Shown here: in pieces, positions 57,961 to 64,000 of the stretch | Numbering within the stretch: the first letter of the stretch is position 1 | Layout of the letters: the number at the start of each line of letters is the position of its first letter | From: Galeruca laticollis | Lineage: Eukaryota > Arthropoda > Insecta > Coleoptera > Chrysomelidae | Direction of reading: 5' to 3' | DNA: 64,000 bases | NCBI GenBank assembly: GCA_963921935.1 | Contig: OY998185.1 | Span: 1,032,001-1,096,000 of the forward strand | The notes under the pieces: generated by a model | What the model was told of the DNA's origin: nothing | Database searches by the model: none | Seen by the model: only the letters and a program-made list of their open reading frames with translations | Made by a program: the position numbers and the translations under genes

Positions 57961-58348
57961 AATCTATAATAAAATTATTTTTCTCCAATTCGTCAGTCCC
58001 TAACAATATATCACATTCCAAATGATCTACTATTAATAACTGTGAGTTAATAACTGAATTTGTAAATTTTATAATAACACAAGCTGCCTTATTTGTAAAA
58101 CCCAAAGTTTTTTCATTTATACCTATCAAATTGATCTTAGGTACATGGAGAATGTTAGTTCTCATATTGTCAATCCTATTAATTGTTTTTTGTGAAATTA
58201 AAGATGCTGTTGAACCTGTGTCTAGTAATAATTTTACCTCTTTATAGTTAATAGTACCTATTACAATTATTAATCCTAATGGTTTTATTTTCAGGTGTGA
58301 AGGAGAGTCATCAATTTTTAAAAACTCTGAGAAATGGGTATAATACAA
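57929..58348 (-). pseudogene. pol: Gypsy-B aspartic protease
   Basis: The protease motif KLLLDTGSTASLIS is present, with DILLGTDELEKNNFIIDYG downstream, the same layout as Gypsy-A (LIDTGSEVTLIS, VLGSDEL). The open piece overlaps the flanking frames slightly, so indels occur at both ends. Confidence 0.8.
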
Positions 58349-58600
58349 AATACATGGTTAAATTTTTCCTGAATTTCCCTTCTAAGAATTGCCAACGTTC
58401 TTTTATTCTCCTCCTCTGCCATGTTGATATTTATATTTAGTCCTTCTTTGACCACTTCTTCTAGATCCGTTATTCTTTTATTGGCCTTTATATCATTCAA
58501 CGTTTGCATATCCTTCATTCGTTTCATTTCTTTCTTTACTCCATCGTCTTCATTGTATTGATGTTGATACTATTATCCTCCATATTTATATTTATTTAAA
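58318..58600 (-). pseudogene. gag: Gypsy-B gag remnant
   Basis: Only short coiled-coil-like fragments remain (ITDLEEVVKEGLNININMAE), with a start-like ATG near 58581 followed by an early stop. Capsid and nucleocapsid regions appear deleted: protease follows almost directly. Confidence 0.45.
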
Positions 58601-58781
58601 ATTTCAACAATTATGTATGATAAGCAATGATTTTAATTAATAAAAATAATACATGAGTAAGAAACGTAAACAGTGGCCATTCTACCAATCACTTGAACAC
58701 AACCGCAAATTATCAAATTGTTTTCAAAAATAAATCTTTGACTTTTCTATATTGTACTTTAGTTCTGATTATGAGGAATTT

Positions 58782-58803
58782 CGCGCCTGAACGTTGGGAG
58801 CCA
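58782..58803 (-). other. Gypsy-B primer-binding site
   Basis: On the minus strand TGGCTCCCAACGTTCAGGC lies 2 nt inside the 5' LTR. It shares CCCAACGT with Gypsy-A. Confidence 0.65.
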
Positions 58804-58958
58804 TTTGTAACGTTATATTATACATCTAAAAATTAACCTTTAATAATTTTGCCAGCTCAATCGAACACTATCTCTATAATACCTCAGGGTGTGAAGGTTT
58901 CATTTCTCATAAATCAATAAAACAAGATTCTAATTATTCCCCGTTCTGGTAAAAATTT

Positions 58959-60667
58959 ACTATAGTGGCGTGACTCAGAATTTGATGAAATGTTTTTTCC
59001 TAGACTAATTTGGGTATGCTGATCAAGAATTTAAAAAAAAATTCACTGGAAATGAAAACTGAAAAAGTTATAAAGTTTTGAAATTTTCATTTTTATTTTT
59101 TTTTCTTCCCGTATTATGTTTATGCTATTATATTAACTAAAACGGATACACTTTGATCTGTGTCAGTGTGCCGGGGAGCGATTGTTTTTAATAGCAGGCT
59201 GTGATTAATCGAATCGTGTTTTGTTTATTTCTGTAATATGCTTGTGTCATTTTAAATTTGACTGAGTTTTCTGTTTCTCATTTAATCATGACTGGTTATA
59301 TTAATCTTGACACGATTTTTAATTGGAGGAATTGTTCCGAGATTGTTGAGAAGTTGCAGGACTTTGGAGTAATTCCTAAAGACCGTGAAATCAAGTGCTC
59401 TCAACCATTCTGCAACGGAAATTTTAAAGTTATGAATGACAGCACGGTGTCCGATGGAGTTCGTTGGAGCTGCGATGGCACTGTTCGTTATCCAAAAACC
59501 AAGGCCGTGAAATGCAAAAAGAGGTACCTCATTTTATTATATTTACAATATTTATTCATTTATATATTAACCTTTGCCTTCTGTATTTTAGGGTTTCCAT
59601 TCGTCACAACACGTTCTTCCACAAATCCAATTTACCTTTATGGAAAATTGTTGCATTTTGCCACCTTTGGGTTGAAAAGTGTCCCCTCAAGTTCATCATG
59701 AAGCAAATCAGAATTATCAGCCGCACTGCTGTGGATTGGGCCTGTTTCTGCCGGGAGGTTGTGTTCGACGCCTTCATTAAAAAGGCTACGAAGATTGGTG
59801 GTCCAGGGAAAACGTGAGTATTTTTATTGATGTGATTAGATTATATTAGGTTAGGTTAGGTTAGGTTAATAATGCTCAAATAATTCTAAATTTTTCAGTG
59901 TTGAAATTGACGAATCAAAGTTTGGAAAACGAAAGTACCATCGTGGTCATCATGTGGACGGGGCTTGGGTATTCGGAGGATATGAAAGAGGATCTGGGAA
60001 AGTCTTCATGGTTGTTGTTGAAGATCGGACTGCTGAAACTTTGTTGGACTGCATTGAGCATTTCATTGAGCCTGGCACTACCATCTACTCCGACTGTTGG
60101 AAAGGCTATTCGGGATTGAAAGACCACGCTAATTTTGAAAATCTTCAGGTGAACCATTCCCTTCATTTCAAGGATCCTGAGACTGGAGTCCACACCAACC
60201 ACATTGAATCGTCATGGCGGCATGCTAAGGCATCCGGGCCATATGCCAACAGACAAAAAGTATTTTTGGGAGGATACCTTGCTCGCTACATGTTCCTTAA
60301 ATTCGTCAATGAGGTTGAACAGGATCCACTTGTTATTTTTTTTATGATCGCTCGTGATCTTTATGATCCAGTGGCATTGAATGATGTACCTACATTTGAG
60401 AGAGAATGGGATGATGCGGAAGAAGATGAAGATGATGATAACATCGACGACGAATTTAATTAAATTGTTACGATCTTACTTATACTCTCATTATATTAAC
60501 TTTTTCACAAAACTGTATAATAAAATTAATTCAAATTTTTTTTCAAAATTTTGAAAAAAAAATCGAAATTTCATTTCCGAATAAAATGTTTTTCTGATTC
60601 GTGTTCAGGAAGTCATAATTAGTCTAGAAAAAAAATTTCATCAAATTCTGAGTCACGCCACTATAGT
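58959..60667 (+). mobile_element. Merlin DNA transposon, 1709 bp, apparently intact
   Basis: TIRs of about 52 bp starting ACTATAGTGGCGTGACTCAG, with near-perfect agreement. A 7-bp AAAATTT direct repeat flanks it (58952-58958 and 60668-60674); Merlin normally makes 8-9 bp, and A/T runs blur the exact edge. It carries a full-length three-exon transposase gene, so this copy could be autonomous. Confidence 0.9.
59288..60463 (+). CDS. Merlin transposase (IS1016/ISXO2-like), three exons
   Basis: Exons 59288-59523, 59592-59813 and 59899-60463; donors GTACCT and GTGAGT, acceptors TTTTAG and TTTCAG. Together 340 codons plus stop, no interruption. The N-terminal part has Cys/His residues (CSQPFCNG, WSCDGTVRYPKTKAVKC) of the zinc-ribbon type found in ISXO2-like proteins. 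The catalytic DDE core is in exon 3: VEIDESKFGKRKYHRGH, TIYSDCWKGYSGL, and NHSLHFKDPETGVHTNHIES. The acidic C-terminus (EEDEDDDNIDDEF) is typical of these proteins. It cuts and pastes the element through its TIRs. Confidence 0.92.
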
Positions 60668-61303
60668 AAAATTTTTCCGTTTTTTTTTATTTACAGTTGA
60701 TGTTTTAATAATTAGTCCAATAAATGTCTGTCAAAATTTGAGTACTCAATTATAATGAAAATGTTCTTTATTCTATTGTATTATTGTATGGTTACTGACC
60801 TTATATCACTCTGTCCACAACCGGTTAAATTTTCATACGCAATATCCAATCTTCTGTTATCAGGCTTCTTTCTTTTCCATTCTCCACGTTAAAATTTAGC
60901 TACTGTCTGCTAAATGTCTCCTTTGTTTATTATTAATATTTTCGCCGTTAAATACGTCTTTTCCGAACGAAAATACCTTTTGTTAATTCCCTCTCAACAA
61001 AAAAACCTCAATCCTCAAAAATCCCTTGACATCCCCTGTCAAAATGTCCCCTTCTTTATTATTGTTAATCAATATGGTTCTTCTCTAAAAAATCTGGTCT
61101 TGTCAAGATCACTTGACATCTCTTGTCAGAAATGTTTATGATTATCTCAAATATTTACTCCGAATGTTTCTTATACCACTATATACACTTACATACTAAT
61201 AACAATTCTATTTTGTTCTATTTTATATAGGTATCAATATCCCGAAACTTAACGTAAACGATTAATTAATCTAAATTATTATTTTTAATGTTTTCTGACA
61301 TAA

Positions 61304-63181
61304 ATATTTGTGCAATGTCCGCGGTTACCACTCTGTTTCAGTAGCCCTTTATTTTGCGTGAACTACACATAAATATCTTTGTTGTTGTTGTTAAGATATC
61401 ACGCGATATTCCTACATCATCTTTGTTATTTACTATGGGTCGGAAGGTTCATGGCGGAGGGGCTATATGCGCCTCCGTGTCGATCTTGGTTGATGTCCTG
61501 AAATGGGCTAGTTTCATGGGTATGAATTAACAAGTGAAATCATATTAGAAGGATTAAAAATATCATATATTTTTGTATAATAACGATATTTATTCCAAAA
61601 TGTTATAAATATCTTCGAAAATTAGATTTAAAATTTTTATTAGATTTAAATAAACCGCTGTAAATCGACCAATGACAGAAGCCCTTGTTGTCAGATTGAA
61701 AGTACGTTCTGTTGACAAACCAACGTTAATACAAAGTGAAAGTCGACTAGAAGAATTTGACAATTGACATCAATATCCACAACCAACCTCAAACAGATTT
61801 CATACTCGCCGACTTTTTAGTTGTTTGTTACATTATTTTATAGTAGAAAATGTGCTTCTGTTTGTTTGCCTTTAAAAGACATCCTTAAAATGGATCCAGG
61901 TTTCACCGACGCTAATTCGACAAATATTCCTCAAGTGGATGTGGACATGGTGTCTCAGTCACTCGAACTCCCCTAAACAGAAGAAGAGTAAGCGATCCGG
62001 TACTAAATCGAGTTTGGAGCTCTGAGGTAACGCAATCTGTGTATGTGCATGTGTTACATGACACGTTTTCCAAACAAGTCAACCTACATGGAGAACATGT
62101 AATTTTCATTATACATACATTTTACGTTATATTTTATATTTTGAAAGCATCATCACTGCAGTTTAAAATATATATTTCCAAATTTCTTTGACTACGAGAG
62201 AGTTACCTTTTTTAATAAGAGGCACCCGATTAGGAGAACATTATTTGAAAGAGTACGTTTTGACAGTACTTTGCGTTTTTCTTTAACGGGTGTTAAAGAA
62301 AAAAGATAACTAGTCTACTTATAAAGTTTTCCCTCGTGACAACAGCGCAAAATATCTTTGTTTGTCATTGGCTCTAGCCTACCACAGTCTACCACAAGAA
62401 TTCGAATTTAATTTTTTTTTATTGTTATTTGAAATCGTAGAGTGGCGTTATTAGTCCCAAATTCTTAGTTCAGACCCAATATATCTTGTGACATTATCAT
62501 TGAATTTCATGAAACGAGCCCATTGAAGGCACAAATGAGCGATTGGTTTCCCTGCTGAAATCCGTTGTATTGTTTTTTCCCATGTTTCGATTAACATCTT
62601 TGCTCCCAAATTTCACATCCTTATTTGGTTATACGGTGCTGAAGAGGCAAATGAGCCAGAAACATGCATGTCCGCGGTTACCACTCTGTTTCAGTAGCCC
62701 TTTATTTTGCGTGAATTACCCATGAATCTCTTTGTTGTTGTTGTTAACATATCACGCGATATTCCTACATCTTCTTTGTTATTTACTATGGGTCGGAAGG
62801 TTCATGGCGGGGGGCCTATATGCACATCCGTGTCGATCTTGGTTGTTATCCTGAAAACTCGGGATCTTCCAATTGAAGGCACAAATGAGCGTTTGGTGCT
62901 CCAAAAAGCGTGCCGTATCAAAGTTAGGATCCTTTAAACGGAACATCCTGTATTTTATCACATTTTTGAATTGTACTATTAAAAATAATGCAAGTTCATT
63001 AACATTTCCCTATACCTATCTAGTTCAGTTGCCAGGATAAATCGATTTTACATAATTTGTAGACCCTATGAAAAAATGCAATAACTTCAAAATAAAAACG
63101 AATAACCACATTTGCTTTACACTATCTCACTAACAACTTTTAAAATTATTTTTCCAATATTTACTGGTATGCTATAATATA
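61304..63181. repeat. Locally duplicated noncoding repeat region
   Basis: Segments 61314-61500 and 62668-62855 are about 90 percent or more alike and lie about 1354 bp apart (ATGTCCGCGGTTACC onward, GGGTCGGAAGGTTCATGGCGG, GTGTCGATCTTGGTTG). A GAAGGCACAAATGAGCG block occurs at about 62525 and 62873. No ORF is credible across the duplicated part. Confidence 0.75.
61890..62029 (+). CDS. Possible 5' exon of an unrecognised gene or element
   Basis: An ATG at 61890 in good context opens MDPGFTDANSTNIPQVDVDM and then meets a TAA at 61974. The next frame continues NRRRVSDPVLNRVWSSE up to a GAGGTAACG donor-like site. If a small indel is allowed this looks like one first exon. I do not recognise it; it could be the start of an element ORF or chance. 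Confidence 0.2.
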
Positions 63182-63260
63182 CAGGGTGTTTTTAATATGA
63201 CAGTATAACACTAACCATTTAATACATAAATTTCTGGCTTAATTTAAATGGAACACCCTG
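63182..63260. mobile_element. 79-bp MITE-like element with TA target duplication
   Basis: CAGGGTGTT at the left and AACACCCTG at the right form an inverted repeat, flanked by TA on both sides (63180-63181 and 63261-63262), as for a Tc1/mariner-derived MITE. A half copy of the end (GGAACATCCTGTAT) occurs at 62941-62954. Confidence 0.65.
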
Positions 63261-63497
63261 TATCTGTTGGGTCTGTTAAACGTGGGAATTTGTTACCTTT
63301 CAGTTGGTATTAGGGTTGCCTATATCTAACTCTGATAGTTTTCGAGAAATTTTAAATTAGTTGTTTAATATTCAATGATTTGCTGACCTATGACATGATG
63401 ATACTCTGATGGAAAGTTTAAAAATTTAAAGTTTGTTATTTTGACAGTAAGTGCTTTGTTGTATGATTGATTATTAATAAATTAAAGGTTTCTTAAA

Positions 63498-64000
63498 TTA
63501 GAATTTTATTAAGGGTATGTACACTATTATTGGGCATACAGATACAATAAGCTTCAAAATTATAAAAAAATAACTACAAAAAAGAAGAATGTGTTCAAAG
63601 TGACGCCCATTTTGTTGGATACAAATTTCAACTCTTTTAAAAAAGTTATTGTTCACTTTCTTTAACATTTCTGGTGTTACTGTTTGAAACGCTCTCCTTA
63701 ACCTATCCTTCATGTTCTCAGGAGTGTCTGTATTGTAGAAAATATTTTTTATGTAACCCCAAAGAAAATAGTCTAATGGGGTCAAGCATGGGGATCTTGC
63801 CGGCCAAAGATAAGGACCCCCTCGCCCAATCCATTTTTGTGGAAAAATATTGTTTAGGTAACGCCGGACAATTACACTGTAATGAACAGACGCACCATCT
63901 AACTGCAGCCACATTTTTTGTCTTGTAGCTAGTGAAACGACATCAGTTCGTTAAAGATTTACGGAATTTTCTTCCAGTTAGCGTTCCATTAAAAAAATAA
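63498..64000 (-). pseudogene. Tc1/mariner-type DDE transposase, C-terminal part, running off the window
   Basis: The open part (63498-63914) has MWLQLDGASVHYSVIVRRYL and GRGGPYLWPARSPCLTPLDY, then FLWGYIKNIF, and a C-terminal NGRHFEHIL. The last two catalytic Asp are LDG and TPLD, 41 residues apart. Conserved SPDLTP reads SPCLTP here and QQDGAPAH reads QLDGASVH, so the copy is decaying. Upstream, a FNGTLTG-like piece continues to the window end with an in-frame stop near 63950. The first Asp lies outside the window. Confidence 0.7.

Larger units (their letters stand above)
58806..61303 (-). repeat. Gypsy-B 5' LTR, interrupted by Merlin
   Basis: LTR sequence at 58806-58951 and from about 60675 to 61303 matches 54226-55043. 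Relative to the left LTR it has about 22 extra bases (after GCCAGCT) and lacks about 60 bases at the Merlin insertion point. Confidence 0.8.

Noticed and set aside
62707..62937. A 76-codon ORF in the duplicated repeat near 62.7 kb
   Set aside because: The sister copy near 61.35 kb does not preserve the frame.

Overview
The window looks like a repeat-dense stretch of an insect chromosome. It is very AT-rich, with many (TA)n tracts, a short (TTAGG)n-like run at about 59850-59871, and element families typical of insects: Penelope-like, Ty3/Gypsy, an errantivirus with env, a Polinton/Maverick, Merlin and Tc1/mariner. I could not identify a conventional host gene with confidence, and the order or species cannot be fixed from this sequence alone.

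Layout. 1-1250: 3' part of a Penelope-like element (PLE) between (TA)n tracts. 1251-13090: Gypsy-A copy 1 on the minus strand with 1.5-kb LTRs. Its reverse transcriptase (RT) is split at 5227-8656 by a 3.43-kb DNA transposon with matching terminal inverted repeats (TIRs) and a 4-bp AAAT target duplication. 13091-15257: an unclassified repeat and one possible zinc-finger exon. 15258-15708 and 27268-27717: two nearly identical direct repeats (R1, R2). Between them lie Gypsy-A copy 2 (gag plus LTR only, 15709-18862) and a young errantivirus-like provirus (18917-27267; gag, pol, env; 372-bp LTRs that look almost identical). 27718-33595: unclassified sequence plus a second, minus-strand PLE fragment.

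33596-53117: a complete but decaying Polinton/Maverick of about 19.5 kb, with inverted repeats of about 0.95 kb that carry their own tandem repeats. It holds a minus-strand virion block (PLA2-domain protein, adenovirus-type protease, small Cys protein, penton, small basic protein, major capsid protein, conserved unknown). It also holds a plus-strand block (packaging ATPase, DUF8207-like protein, fiber-like protein, chromodomain integrase, an unknown, and a remnant resembling a secreted matrix metalloproteinase). A minus-strand replication block follows: protein-primed DNA polymerase B, a gene with an elongin-C BC-box-like N-terminus, and a small conserved protein. Many genes carry one frameshift or stop, so the copy is recent but defective.

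54226-61303: Gypsy-B, a strongly decayed minus-strand Gypsy. Its right LTR is interrupted by a Merlin transposon (58959-60667) whose three-exon, 340-residue transposase is intact. 61304-64000: a locally duplicated noncoding repeat, a 79-bp TA-flanked MITE, and a decayed Tc1/mariner-type transposase running off the window.

How the parts relate: these are successive, partly nested insertions, many of them into or beside (TA)n microsatellites. The observations most worth following are the Polinton accessory genes (PLA2, MMP-like, BC-box), the two possible -1 frameshift sites in Gypsy-A, the nested DUF7869-type transposon, and the spliced-env arrangement of the errantivirus.
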